A stretch of DNA of 64,000 nt from positions 1-64,000 of the forward strand of contig NZ_JAELTJ010000007.1 of the NCBI RefSeq assembly GCF_016428805.1, in the 5' to 3' direction. This document shows positions 1-8,612 of this stretch, piece after piece. The notes beneath the pieces were generated by a model that worked only from the letters and a program-made list of their open reading frames with translations, had not been told where the DNA came from and did not search any database. The position numbers and the translations under genes were made by a program. The stretch's first letter is position 1. Every line of letters starts with the position of its first letter. The stretch is from Achromobacter sp. ASV32. GTDB lineage: Bacteria; Pseudomonadota; Gammaproteobacteria; Burkholderiales; Burkholderiaceae_B.

Positions 1-16
1 GGGCATGCCGATGCCC
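1..16 (-). terminator. Short hairpin after the aminotransferase gene
   Basis: A 6-bp perfect stem (GGGCAT/ATGCCC) with a 4-base loop lies about 25 bases past the stop codon of the leftward aminotransferase gene. No T-run follows within the window, so it is at best a weak terminator or an mRNA 3' end element. Confidence 0.25.
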
Positions 17-41
17 GCGGCCCGTTTGCATTGCCGCCGCG

Positions 42-1388
42 CTACAGCGCGGCCAGCGTCTCGTCCAGCGCCGCGACCAGCAGGTCGGCGTCGGCCAGGG
101 AAAACGGCAACGGCGGACGGATCTTCAGCGTGTTGGCGCGTTCTCCGGCGCTACCGGTCAGCACCCGCCGGTCGCGCAGGCCGTTGACCACGCGCGCGGC
201 CTCTTGCGTGGCCGGCTCCCGCGTGCGGCGGTCGCGTACCAGTTCGACGCCGATGAACAGCCCGGCGCCGCGCACGTCGCCGATCACGTCATGGCGCGCA
301 GCCAGCCCTTGCAGCCGCTCGCGCAGATAGTGGCCGACCCGTTCGGCATTCTGCATCAGCGCTTCCTCCTGCACCGTGCGCAGCACAGCCAGGCCGGCCG
401 CGGCCGACACGGGATTGCCGCCGAAGGTGTTGAAGTAGCGCCCGTTGCGCCCGAACGCCTCCAGCACCTGCGGCCGCGCGGCCACGCCCGCTACCGGATG
501 GCCGTTGCCCAGCGGCTTGCCCATCGTGACCAGATCCGGTTCGACGCCGTGGCGCATGAAGCCCCACATCGCCTGGCCGGTGCGGCCCATGCCGGCCTGC
601 ACCTCGTCGGCGATGAACAGGCCGCCGGCCTCGTGGATGGCCTGCACGGCCTCGCGCAGAAACCCCGCCGGCGCGGCCTGCACGCCATCGCTGGAGAAAA
701 TGGTGTCCACCAGCAGCGCGGCCGGACGCAGGCCTTGCGCCGCCAGGTCCGCGATCGCCTCGCGCACGGCTTGCGCCAGTGCCGGGCCCACGGCGTCGGC
801 GCCCTGGCGATAGGTGTCGGGCGCGGTCACGGTGCGCACGGCCTGCCCCAGCGTCACATAGCGGCCCAGCGAGGGCGACGCCTGCGCGATGGACAACGTC
901 ACGCCGTGATAGGCAAAGCGCGTCACGATCAGGCCCGTGCCGCCGGTATGCGCCTGCGCGATGCGCAGCGCCAGGTCGTTGGCCTCGCTGCCGGTGCAGG
1001 TGAACATCACCTGCCCCAGGCCGGGCGGAAACGTCGCCAGCAACTGCTCGGCGTAGTCCAGCACCGTTTCGTGCACATAGCGGGTGTGCGTGTTCAGTAC
1101 CGACGCCTGGCGCGTGATCGCCTGGACCACGGCCGGATGGCAATGACCCAGCGGCACCACGTTGTTATAGGCGTCCAGATACGGCTGGCCCTGGGCGTCG
1201 TACAGCCACACGCCTTCGCCGCGCACGAGATGGACGGGCGAATCGTAGAACAGGCGGTAGGCCGGTCCCAGCAACTGCTGGCGGCGGGCGATCAGCGCCG
1301 CGGTATGGGCGGCGCCATCGTCGGCGGCGCGGCAAGGGGCGTTGGGGGACAAGGCGGCAGCAGGCGCGCCGGGTTGCGTCACAGTCAT
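42..1388 (-). CDS. Class III PLP aminotransferase, likely phospho-lyase
   Basis: A 448-residue class III (acetylornithine/omega-amino-acid type) PLP enzyme. The aspartate-glutamate pair of ADEVQAGMGRTG lies near residues 261-262, and the Schiff-base lysine is near 291 in MGKPLGNGHPVAG. The GKPxGNGHPVA context is typical of ethanolamine-phosphate and 5-phosphohydroxylysine phospho-lyases (ETNPPL/PHYKPL), which eliminate phosphate and ammonia rather than transaminate. The neighbouring kinase gene, only 13 bases upstream, supports a kinase/phospho-lyase pair. The start MTVTQ was chosen because the longer frame runs into the kinase gene. The family is certain. The substrate (phosphohydroxylysine, phosphoethanolamine or another phospho-amine) is inferred. 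Confidence 0.85.
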   Translation of the reverse strand: MTVTQPGAPAAALSPNAPCRAADDGAAHTAALIARRQQLLGPAYRLFYDSPVHLVRGEGVWLYDAQGQPYLDAYNNVVPLGHCHPAVVQAITRQASVLNTHTRYVHETVLDYAEQLLATFPPGLGQVMFTCTGSEANDLALRIAQAHTGGTGLIVTRFAYHGVTLSIAQASPSLGRYVTLGQAVRTVTAPDTYRQGADAVGPALAQAVREAIADLAAQGLRPAALLVDTIFSSDGVQAAPAGFLREAVQAIHEAGGLFIADEVQAGMGRTGQAMWGFMRHGVEPDLVTMGKPLGNGHPVAGVAARPQVLEAFGRNGRYFNTFGGNPVSAAAGLAVLRTVQEEALMQNAERVGHYLRERLQGLAARHDVIGDVRGAGLFIGVELVRDRRTREPATQEAARVVNGLRDRRVLTGSAGERANTLKIRPPLPFSLADADLLVAALDETLAAL

Positions 1389-1401
1389 GGTCACCGCCCT
1401 C

Positions 1402-2454
1402 TTATTGCATGCCGCAGGCCGCGCGCAGGCGTGCGCGCGCCGCATCGCGGGCGATGCCGTCGCAGGCCTGCAGCCGGGCCCAGGACACCGCGTTGTTACG
1501 CAGGATATAGCCGCTGTTCTCGGGGTAGCGCGCCGCGCGCCAGCCGCCGATGGCGACCACCATCACCAGCCGCGCCACCATCAGGTCGAACAGCACGTCC
1601 AGCTCGGCCGGCGCCAGCGGGCAGACCGCGTGATACGCCGCGGTGAAGGCCACCGCGGGCGCCAGGGGGTCGTCGCCCGGCTCCAACTGATACGACGCCG
1701 CCACCGCCAGGTCATTGACCAGGGGTGCGCGCACCATGTCGCCGAAATCCAGGATGCCGGCGATGCGGTCCGGGTCGTCGGGATCGACCAGCACGTTGTA
1801 CAGGTTCAGGTCGTTGTGGATGGCCTGGGCGCGCAGCCCCGGCAGCGCCGGCTTGGCGTGGTCGACAAAGCGCGCCAGGCCACGCTCGGCCAGCGCCCGC
1901 CGCGCGGGGTCGGCCACGTGCGCCAGCAGCGGCGCGACCTCGTCCGTGCGCTGGATGTCCCAGGGCAGGTCCAGCGCGCCAGCCGGATGCTCGAAGCCGC
2001 GCAAGGCCAGCCCCAGCCGCGCCAGTGTTCGCGCCAGGTTGTCGCGTTGCGCCGCCGAGCGCGGCGCGTCCGGCAGCGGCAGGCCCGGCAGATAGGTGAA
2101 CAGCCGCAGCACGCGCGGCGGCGCATCGGGCGTTTCCAGCCAGACGCACGGCGCGCCGCTGGCGGCCAGCAGCACGCGCTGCACCGGCAGGCCCGGATCG
2201 ACCTGCTCGACGTGGCGCAACGCCCGCGCCTGGAAGTCCGCCACGCGCGCGTCTTCGGCCGGGTGCGAGAACTTCAGCACATATTCCCGGCCGTCGCCGG
2301 CGCGCAGATGGAAATTGCGGTCGCGCTCGCCGGCCAGCCGGCGCACGTCGGCAGCGATGCCGAAGTGGCGCCGCGCCAGTTGCGCGGCCTGCGCCTCGTC
2401 GATATCGGGCGAGGCCACGGCCAGCACGTCCTGGGCGCAGTCCTGATCGATCAT
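1402..2454 (-). CDS. APH/choline-kinase-fold phosphotransferase, hydroxylysine-kinase-like
   Basis: A 350-residue cytosolic kinase of the aminoglycoside phosphotransferase fold. Visible elements are the ATP lysine near residue 61 (YVLKFS), the catalytic loop HNDLNLYN with Asp215 and Asn220, and the metal-binding DFG at 236-238. In this fold the loop is usually HGD; here it is HND. Bacterial relatives next to class III phospho-lyases resemble hydroxylysine kinase, which phosphorylates the side-chain hydroxyl before elimination. The gene starts 10 bases after the deacetylase-like gene, so it is translated from the same leftward operon. The MIDQD start was picked because the longer open frame overlaps that gene. 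The substrate is not proven by sequence. Confidence 0.82.
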   Translation of the reverse strand: MIDQDCAQDVLAVASPDIDEAQAAQLARRHFGIAADVRRLAGERDRNFHLRAGDGREYVLKFSHPAEDARVADFQARALRHVEQVDPGLPVQRVLLAASGAPCVWLETPDAPPRVLRLFTYLPGLPLPDAPRSAAQRDNLARTLARLGLALRGFEHPAGALDLPWDIQRTDEVAPLLAHVADPARRALAERGLARFVDHAKPALPGLRAQAIHNDLNLYNVLVDPDDPDRIAGILDFGDMVRAPLVNDLAVAASYQLEPGDDPLAPAVAFTAAYHAVCPLAPAELDVLFDLMVARLVMVVAIGGWRAARYPENSGYILRNNAVSWARLQACDGIARDAARARLRAACGMQ

Positions 2455-2464
2455 GGCGGGCTCC

Positions 2465-3493
2465 TCAGGCGGCGGAATCGAAGCCGCGCAGCGCGCTGGC
2501 CAGATTGGGGCCCAGGTCGTCGGACAGGTAGCCGCCTTCCTGCACCAGCACCGTGGGCAGGCCCAGCCTGGCCACTTCGGCCAGGATGCGGCCGAAGCCC
2601 TCGGTGGTGACCGCCAGCCCCTTGTACGGGTCGCGTTCGTGGGCGTCCAGCCCCAGCGCCACCACCAGCGCGCCCGGCGCGAAAGCCTGGATGTCCAGGC
2701 ACACGCGGCGCAGCGCGGCCAGGTAGCCGTCATCGCCCGTACCCACCGGCAGCGGGCGGTTGATGTTGTAGCCCAGCCCGTCGCCTTCGCCGGTTTCATG
2801 GGCGTGGCCGACGAAGAACGGCGTGGTGTTGTGCGCATCGGCATGCATCGACACCGTCAGCACATCCGGACGGCGATAGAAGATGCCCTGGGTACCGTTG
2901 CCATGGTGCACGTCCAGGTCCAGGATGGCGACGCGGCGATGCGCGGTACGCAGGTGCTGGGCCGCGATGGCGGCGTTGTTCAGGTAACAGAAGCCATTGG
3001 CGCGATCCACATAGGCGTGGTGGCCGGGCGGGCGGCACAGCGCATAGGCCGCGCGTTCGCCGTCCAGCACCAGCTGGGCGGCATGGGTGGCGCAGTGCGC
3101 CGACCAGGCGGCCGCTTCCCAGGTGCCCGCGCCGATGGGGCAGGCGGTGTCGCCCATGTGGTAGCCGGCCAGGCCGACGATGTGTTCGGGGTAGGTGCAG
3201 GGCTGGCCTGGAAAGGGGTGCACGTTGGCCACCACTTCTTCCGAGGCGTCAGGCAATTCGCGCCAGCGCGCATAAGCCGTTTCCAGAAAACGCAGGTACT
3301 GCGGCGTGTGCACGGCCGCGCGCGGCGCCGCGCCGTGGTCGTCCGGCGTGATGATCCGGTGACCATCGCGCTGCACCGCCGCCAGCAGGCGGGCGCCGCG
3401 CTCGGGCTGTTCGTTGCTGCGCTTGACCTTGCCGCGCACGATGAAAAACTGCGGATCGTGAAGCTGGTGCTTATCGCTGTAGACGACTTTCAT
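2465..3493 (-). CDS. Histone deacetylase-family amidohydrolase (acetylpolyamine type)
   Basis: A 342-residue zinc amidohydrolase of the arginase/deacetylase superfamily. Its length and spacing match acetylpolyamine amidohydrolase closely: catalytic His158-His159 in RPPGHHA, zinc ligands Asp194 and His196 in LDLDVHHGNGT, the third ligand Asp283 in GLDAHERDP, and the substrate tyrosine in the C-terminal EGGY motif. Such enzymes remove acetyl groups from acetylated polyamines or other amine ends. It overlaps the GntR gene by 4 bases (ATGA) and is followed at 10 bases by the kinase gene. This suggests deacetylation as an early step, giving a free amine to the kinase and phospho-lyase. The true substrate is unknown. 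Confidence 0.88.
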   Translation of the reverse strand: MKVVYSDKHQLHDPQFFIVRGKVKRSNEQPERGARLLAAVQRDGHRIITPDDHGAAPRAAVHTPQYLRFLETAYARWRELPDASEEVVANVHPFPGQPCTYPEHIVGLAGYHMGDTACPIGAGTWEAAAWSAHCATHAAQLVLDGERAAYALCRPPGHHAYVDRANGFCYLNNAAIAAQHLRTAHRRVAILDLDVHHGNGTQGIFYRRPDVLTVSMHADAHNTTPFFVGHAHETGEGDGLGYNINRPLPVGTGDDGYLAALRRVCLDIQAFAPGALVVALGLDAHERDPYKGLAVTTEGFGRILAEVARLGLPTVLVQEGGYLSDDLGPNLASALRGFDSAA

Positions 3494-4215
3494 GGCTTGA
3501 CGCTGCCCCTTGGTTTTTCGCCCGCCGCGCCATGCTGCGAGACGAACAGGTTGCGGACGTGCTCCCAGGCATCGTCCAGATGAACTTTCATGCAGGCCTG
3601 CGCGGCCTGCACGTCACGCCGCGCCAACGCGTCCAGGATCGGCTGGTGGGTGGACGCGACCAGTTCCGGGTCCTGGTAGACGTTGTCGATCAGCGAAATG
3701 ATCATGCGCATTTCGGTCTGGGTGCTGGAGAACAGGCGCAGCAAATACGCATTGCCCGACAGCTCGCAGATCAGGGTGTGGAAACTCAGGTCCAGCTCGA
3801 TGCGGCGGTGCTGGGGCGCGTCGGCCGCCTCGGCGATCATCCGTTGCAGCAGCTGGGTCAGGCGCGCCAGGCCGGCGGCGTCCGCATGCTCGCAGGCGGC
3901 GGCCACCGCCGTCAGTTCCAGGCTCAGGCGCACCTGGAACAGGTCGTCGATCTCGCGCACCGACATCTCGCGCACGAAAAAACCGCGCCGCGGCTTGGAC
4001 ACCAGGATGCCCTGGCGCTCCAGCCGGCGGGAAGCCTCGCGCACCGGCGCGCGGCTGATCGCCATCTGGCGGGCGATCTCGGCTTCGACCACGCGGCTGC
4101 CCGGCGGCAGCCGGCCCTGCACGATGGCCTGGGTGAGCCGGTCTTCGACCACGCCGACCAGGTCGGGAACATTGACGGATTCAAAAGCATTCAAGGCGGC
4201 CGGGATTTCAGGCAT
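3490..4215 (-). CDS. GntR-family transcriptional regulator (FCD type)
   Basis: A 241-residue repressor-like protein. An N-terminal winged helix (about residues 20-85, with QMAISRAPVREASRRL as the recognition segment) precedes an all-helical FCD ligand domain with metal-type histidines, including SFHTLICELSGN. The FCD class often senses carboxylic acids or sugar acids. It is first in the leftward operon (it overlaps the deacetylase-like gene by 4 bases) and is divergent from the aldolase/ABC operon. A perfect palindrome in the 163-base gap is the likely operator for both directions. Confidence 0.9.
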   Translation of the reverse strand: MPEIPAALNAFESVNVPDLVGVVEDRLTQAIVQGRLPPGSRVVEAEIARQMAISRAPVREASRRLERQGILVSKPRRGFFVREMSVREIDDLFQVRLSLELTAVAAACEHADAAGLARLTQLLQRMIAEAADAPQHRRIELDLSFHTLICELSGNAYLLRLFSSTQTEMRMIISLIDNVYQDPELVASTHQPILDALARRDVQAAQACMKVHLDDAWEHVRNLFVSQHGAAGEKPRGSVKP

Positions 4216-4299
4216 GGCGTGTCTCTGTCTGGGGTAAATGCGCTTGGCGCGTCAGCTATATAGCACCCCGTTTTTTCGCAGCATATCAGTGTTACTGCT

Positions 4300-4313
4300 A
4301 ACTGTCGACAGTT
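4300..4313. promoter_or_regulatory. Perfect 14-bp palindrome, probable GntR operator
   Basis: AACTGTCGACAGTT is an exact inverted repeat without spacer, centred between the divergent GntR and aldolase genes. GntR/FCD regulators usually bind short palindromes of this size in their own promoter region. Binding here could control both operons. Assignment to this regulator rests on position. Confidence 0.6.
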
Positions 4314-4378
4314 GACGATCGACGCATAATGCCCAGCATCCGGCCCGCCGCCGCAGCCCACCCACCAAGGACGCATCA

Positions 4379-5146
4379 ATGGCCCACTCCCAGGAACCCG
4401 CGCAGCCGATCAGCGCGGCGGAACAACAGACTCGCCGCGACCTGGCGGCGTGCTACCGGCTGATTGCCCATTTCGGCATGGACGACAGCATCTACACGCA
4501 CATCTCGGCGCGCGTGCCGGGCGAGGAAGGCGCCTTCCTGATCAATCCGTACGGCCACCTGTTCCGCGACATCACACCCGAATCGCTGGTCAAGGTCGGC
4601 TTCGACGGCCGCCCGGTGGCCCCCACGCCCTATGACGTCAACCCGGCCGGCTTCACCATCCATAGCGCCGTGCACATGGGCCGGCCCGACGCGGGCTGCG
4701 TGCTGCACACCCATACCGTGGCCGGCGTGGCCGTGTCGTCGCTGGCCTGCGGCCTGCAACCCGTGAACCAATGGGCGCTGCAGTTCTACAACCGCGTGGC
4801 CTACCACGACTACGAAGGCATCGCCCTGGACCTGGACGAACGCGAACGCCTGGTTGCCGACCTGGGTCCGCACAACGCGATGATCCTGCGCAACCACGGC
4901 CTGCTCACCACGGGCGCCACGGTCGCCCAGGCCTTCATCCTGATGCTCAACCTGGACCGCGCCTGCCGCGTGCAACTGGCGATCCAGTCCACCGGGCAGG
5001 CCACCTATCCCGTCAGCCCGCAGGTCAGCGAAAAGACCGCGCGCCAGTACGCCAGCGGCGACACCAACCGCCTGCCCGGCGCTCCGGATCCCAGCGAACG
5101 CGAATGGCGCGCGCTGTTGAAACTCGTCGAACCCGCCGGCGCCTGA
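4379..5146 (+). CDS. Class II aldolase/adducin-domain protein
   Basis: A 255-residue protein filling the class II aldolase fold (L-fuculose/L-ribulose-phosphate aldolase family). Zinc-ligand histidines are visible in VLHTHTVAGVAV and later in LRNHGLLTTG. The N-terminal part holds the IYTHISARVPG segment typical of the adducin-like branch, many of whose members have unassigned substrates. An AAGGA ribosome site lies 7 bases before the ATG. It is first in the rightward operon, 52 bases before the binding protein, so it probably acts on a product of the imported compound, either as aldolase, decarboxylase or epimerase. Confidence 0.85.
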   Translation: MAHSQEPAQPISAAEQQTRRDLAACYRLIAHFGMDDSIYTHISARVPGEEGAFLINPYGHLFRDITPESLVKVGFDGRPVAPTPYDVNPAGFTIHSAVHMGRPDAGCVLHTHTVAGVAVSSLACGLQPVNQWALQFYNRVAYHDYEGIALDLDERERLVADLGPHNAMILRNHGLLTTGATVAQAFILMLNLDRACRVQLAIQSTGQATYPVSPQVSEKTARQYASGDTNRLPGAPDPSEREWRALLKLVEPAGA

Positions 5147-5198
5147 CCGCGCCGCGCTCCCCTTCCCGCCACCCCGCCCCCGTCACCAGGAGAACCTC

Positions 5199-6764
5199 AT
5201 GAACCGACGCGACTTTCTGATTTCAAGCGCTGCCGCGGCCGGCTGGTGGAGCGGCGCCGCCGCCCTGCCCGCCTGGGCCGCGGCCGCGCGCAATGGCGTG
5301 CTGAACATCGCCGTGCAACCCGAGCCGCCCGGCCTGATGCTGGGTATCGTGCAGAACGGCCCGACGCAGATGATCGGCGGCAACATCTATGAAAGCCTGC
5401 TGCGCTACGACGAAAAGCTGGAACCCATGCCCGGCCTGGCCGCATCCTGGACGGTCAACGACACCGCCACCGTCTACACCTTCACGCTCAAGCAGGGCGT
5501 GCTGTGGCACGACGGCAAGCCTTTCACCGCGCACGACGTGGTCTTCAGCGTCGACCAGTTCCTGCGCAAGACCCAGTCGCGGCTGCGCGCCGGCCTGGCC
5601 TACGTCGACAGCATCAAGGCGCTGGACGACCACACCGTCGAATTCCGCCTGCCTCGCCCGTTCGGTCCCTTCCTGGGCCTGTTCGAAAGCGGCACCATGC
5701 CCATGGTGCCGCGCCATATCTACGAAGGCACCGACTACCTGACCAACCCGGCCAACAACACGCCCATCGGCACCGGCCCCTACAAGTTCAAGGAATGGCG
5801 CCGCGGCTCCTACATACAGCTGGTGCGCAACGAGCAATACCACGAGCCCGGCCTGCCCAGCGTGGAGACGGTGTACTTCCACGTCATTCCCGACGCCGCT
5901 TCGCGCGCCGCCGCGTTCGAATCCGGCAAGCTGGATGTGCTGCCCGGCGGCACCGTCGAATACTTCGACATTGCCCGCTTGAAAAGCCTGCCCAATGTGG
6001 ACATCACCACCCGGGGCTGGGAATTCTTCGGCCCGCACTCCTTCCTGTGGCTGAACAACCGCCATCCGCTGCTGGGCGACGTGCGCGTGCGCCGCGCCAT
6101 CATGTACGCGCTGGACCGCGAAGCCATGCGCAACGTGGCCTGGTACGGCTTTGGCAAGGTGGCGACCGGCCCGTTCAATAGCAGCGTGCGTTACCACACC
6201 GACGCGGTCACGCGCTATCCGCGCGACGTGGCGCGCGCCAAGCAACTGCTCAAGGAAGCCGGCTACAAGGGCCAGACCCTGCGCCTGCTGCCGCTGCCCT
6301 ATGGCGAGACCTGGCAGCGCTTTGCCGAAATCGTCCGGCAGAACCTGGCCGAGGCCGGTATCAAGCTGGAAATGACGGCCACCGACGTCGCCGGCTGGAG
6401 CGAAAAGACCGCCAACTGGGACTACGACATCGCCTTCTGCTACCTGTACCAGTATGGCGATGCGGCCCTGGGCGTCAGCCGCAACTACCTCACGTCCACC
6501 ATCGCCAAGGGCTCGCCCTGGAACAACGTCGAGGGCTACAGCAACCCCAAGGTCGACGACCTGTTCGAGCGCGGCGCGCGCGAAGCCGACCCCGAGGCCC
6601 GGCGCAAGCTGTACGAAGAAGTCCAGCGCGTCCTGGTCGACGACGTGCCGGTGGCCTGGCTGCTGGAATTGCAGTTCCCCACGCTGTATCGCAACAACGT
6701 CAAGAACCTGATCAATTCAGGCATCGGCTTGAACGACAGCCTGGCGCGCGCCACGCTGGCATGA
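5199..6764 (+). CDS. Peptide/nickel-type ABC binding protein, Tat-exported
   Basis: A 521-residue family 5 (DppA/OppA-like) extracytoplasmic binding protein. The N-terminus MNRRDFLISSAAAAG carries a twin-arginine RRDFL motif and an Ala-rich hydrophobic stretch ending near AWA, so it is probably exported folded by the Tat system; most DppA proteins use Sec. The body shows the usual family motifs (YESLLRYDE, LKQGVLWHDGKPFTAHDVVFS, IGTGPYKFKEW). CAGGAGA precedes the start. It delivers ligand to the two permeases encoded next. Family 5 proteins bind peptides, but also opines, nickel and oligosaccharides, so the ligand is open. Confidence 0.9.
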   Translation: MNRRDFLISSAAAAGWWSGAAALPAWAAAARNGVLNIAVQPEPPGLMLGIVQNGPTQMIGGNIYESLLRYDEKLEPMPGLAASWTVNDTATVYTFTLKQGVLWHDGKPFTAHDVVFSVDQFLRKTQSRLRAGLAYVDSIKALDDHTVEFRLPRPFGPFLGLFESGTMPMVPRHIYEGTDYLTNPANNTPIGTGPYKFKEWRRGSYIQLVRNEQYHEPGLPSVETVYFHVIPDAASRAAAFESGKLDVLPGGTVEYFDIARLKSLPNVDITTRGWEFFGPHSFLWLNNRHPLLGDVRVRRAIMYALDREAMRNVAWYGFGKVATGPFNSSVRYHTDAVTRYPRDVARAKQLLKEAGYKGQTLRLLPLPYGETWQRFAEIVRQNLAEAGIKLEMTATDVAGWSEKTANWDYDIAFCYLYQYGDAALGVSRNYLTSTIAKGSPWNNVEGYSNPKVDDLFERGAREADPEARRKLYEEVQRVLVDDVPVAWLLELQFPTLYRNNVKNLINSGIGLNDSLARATLA

Positions 6765-6795
6765 GCCGCGTCGATCCAGACTGGGGAAATGCCGC

Positions 6796-7770
6796 ATGAA
6801 GAAACTCGCCTACCTGATGCGCCGCATCGTGCAGGGCCTGCTGGTGCTGGCCCTGATCGCGGTCATCAATTTCCTGCTGATCCGCGCCGCCCCCGGCGAC
6901 CCGGCCACCGTCATGGCCGGGGAAGCCGGCGCTTCCGACGAAGTCTTCATGGCACAGGTGCGCGAGCGCTTCGGCCTGGACAAGCCCCTGCCGCAGCAAT
7001 TGGCCACCTATCTGAGCCACGCCGCGCGGCTGGACCTGGGGGATTCGTACCGGCAACAGCGCCCGGTCATGAGCCTGATCGGCGAACGCCTGCCGGCCAC
7101 GCTGCTCCTGACGCTGACCGCCTTCGTCGTGTCCTTGACCGCGGGGGTGGCGCTGGGCGCCTGGACCAGTGCCCGCGCGGGGTCCTGGCTGGACAGCCTG
7201 GTCAGCACGCTCTCGATGCTGTGCTACGCCACGCCGCTGTTCTGGCTGGCGCTGATGGGGGTGCTGCTGTTCTCGGTAAAGCTGGAATGGCTGCCGGGCT
7301 TCGGCTTTGAAACGGTCGGCGCGGGCCATGCGGGGTTGGCCCGCGTGGCCGACATCGCCAGCCACCTGGTGCTGCCCGCCGCCACGCTGGCGCTGTTCTA
7401 CATGGCCGTGTATGCCCGCATGACGCGCACGGCCATGCTGGAGGTGGCGCAGATGGACTTCGTCAAGACCGCGCGCGCCAAGGGGCTGTCGCCGCGCCGC
7501 ATCCAGCGCCGCCACATCCTCAGGAACGCGCTGCTGCCCGTCATCACCCTGGCCGGCATCCAGGCCGGCTCGATGGTGGGCGGCACGGTGCTGATCGAAA
7601 CCGTGTTCGCGTGGCCCGGCATCGGCCGGCTGATGTTCGATGCCCTGGTGCAGCGCGACTACAACCTGCTGCTGGGCACGTTCCTGGTCACCGCGGCGCT
7701 GGCCGTGGCCTTCAACATCATCACCGACCTGCTCTACACGTTGGCCGATCCGAGGATAGAACTGCAATGA
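6796..7770 (+). CDS. ABC importer permease, DppB type
   Basis: A 324-residue inner-membrane permease of the BPD_transp_1 family. One N-terminal membrane helix (MRRIVQGLLVLALIAVINFLL region) is followed by a periplasmic stretch with the GLDKPLPQQ motif, then five helices. The cytoplasmic EAA loop is seen in KTARAKGLSPRRIQRRHILRNA. It overlaps the next permease by 4 bases (ATGA), so the two subunits are translationally coupled. It begins 31 bases after the binding protein stop. Confidence 0.92.
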   Translation: MKKLAYLMRRIVQGLLVLALIAVINFLLIRAAPGDPATVMAGEAGASDEVFMAQVRERFGLDKPLPQQLATYLSHAARLDLGDSYRQQRPVMSLIGERLPATLLLTLTAFVVSLTAGVALGAWTSARAGSWLDSLVSTLSMLCYATPLFWLALMGVLLFSVKLEWLPGFGFETVGAGHAGLARVADIASHLVLPAATLALFYMAVYARMTRTAMLEVAQMDFVKTARAKGLSPRRIQRRHILRNALLPVITLAGIQAGSMVGGTVLIETVFAWPGIGRLMFDALVQRDYNLLLGTFLVTAALAVAFNIITDLLYTLADPRIELQ

Positions 7771-8612
7771 ACAACGGATTCTGGCGGCGTTTCCGCCGCA
7801 ACAAAGGCGCGTTGGCCGGCCTGGCCGTGATGGCGGCGGTGCTGCTGCTGGCGCTGGCCGCGCCGCTGGTGGCCGCGCACGATCCCTGGGCCATGGTGCA
7901 GCGCCCCTTCCTGCCGCCGCTGGACATGGCCGGCCTGCCGTTCGGCACCGATACCATGGGCCGCGACATCGGCTCGGGCCTGGCCTACGGCGCGCGCATC
8001 TCGCTGCTGATTGGCCTGATCTCCACGCTGGCGGGCTTGCTCATCGGTGTGTCGGTCGGCGCGCTGGCCGGCTACTACGGCGGCTGGATCGATACCGGCC
8101 TGATGCGCTTTACCGAGCTGTTCCAGGCCATTCCCAGCTTCGCGCTGGCCATTGTGCTGGTGGCGATCTTCCAGCCCTCGGTCGGGTCCATCGTGACCGC
8201 CATCGCGCTGGTGTCGTGGCCGCCCGTCGCCCGGCTGGTGCGCAGCGAGTTCCTGACGCTGCGCCACCGCGATTTCGTGCATGCCGCGCATCTGGCCGGC
8301 GAGTCGAACCTGCGCATCATCATCACGCAGATCCTGCCCAACGCCGCCGCCCCCATCGTCGTGATGGGCTCGCTGATGGTGGCCACCGCCATCCTGCTGG
8401 AATCGAGCCTGAGCTTCATGGGCCTGGGCGACCCCAACGTGATGAGCTGGGGCTACATGATCGGCGCGGCCCGCACCGCGCTGCGCCAGGCCTGGTGGAT
8501 CAGCCTGTTCCCCGGCGTGGCCATCCTGCTGACGGTGCTGGCGCTGAACCTGATCGGGGAAGGCCTGAGCGACGGGCTGAACACCCGGCTGGACCCCAGG
8601 AGCCGCGCATGA
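7767..8612 (+). CDS. ABC importer permease, DppC type
   Basis: A 281-residue second permease. The N-terminal FWRRFRRNKGALAGLAVM is typical of DppC partners (OppC_N), then comes the LPFGTDTMGRDI motif and the EAA loop FVHAAHLAGESNLRIIITQILPNA. The start at 7767 (MNNGF) is the ATG that overlaps the preceding stop. It forms a heterodimeric channel with the preceding subunit. The following ATPase gene starts within its stop codon (ATGA). Confidence 0.92.
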   Translation: MNNGFWRRFRRNKGALAGLAVMAAVLLLALAAPLVAAHDPWAMVQRPFLPPLDMAGLPFGTDTMGRDIGSGLAYGARISLLIGLISTLAGLLIGVSVGALAGYYGGWIDTGLMRFTELFQAIPSFALAIVLVAIFQPSVGSIVTAIALVSWPPVARLVRSEFLTLRHRDFVHAAHLAGESNLRIIITQILPNAAAPIVVMGSLMVATAILLESSLSFMGLGDPNVMSWGYMIGAARTALRQAWWISLFPGVAILLTVLALNLIGEGLSDGLNTRLDPRSRA

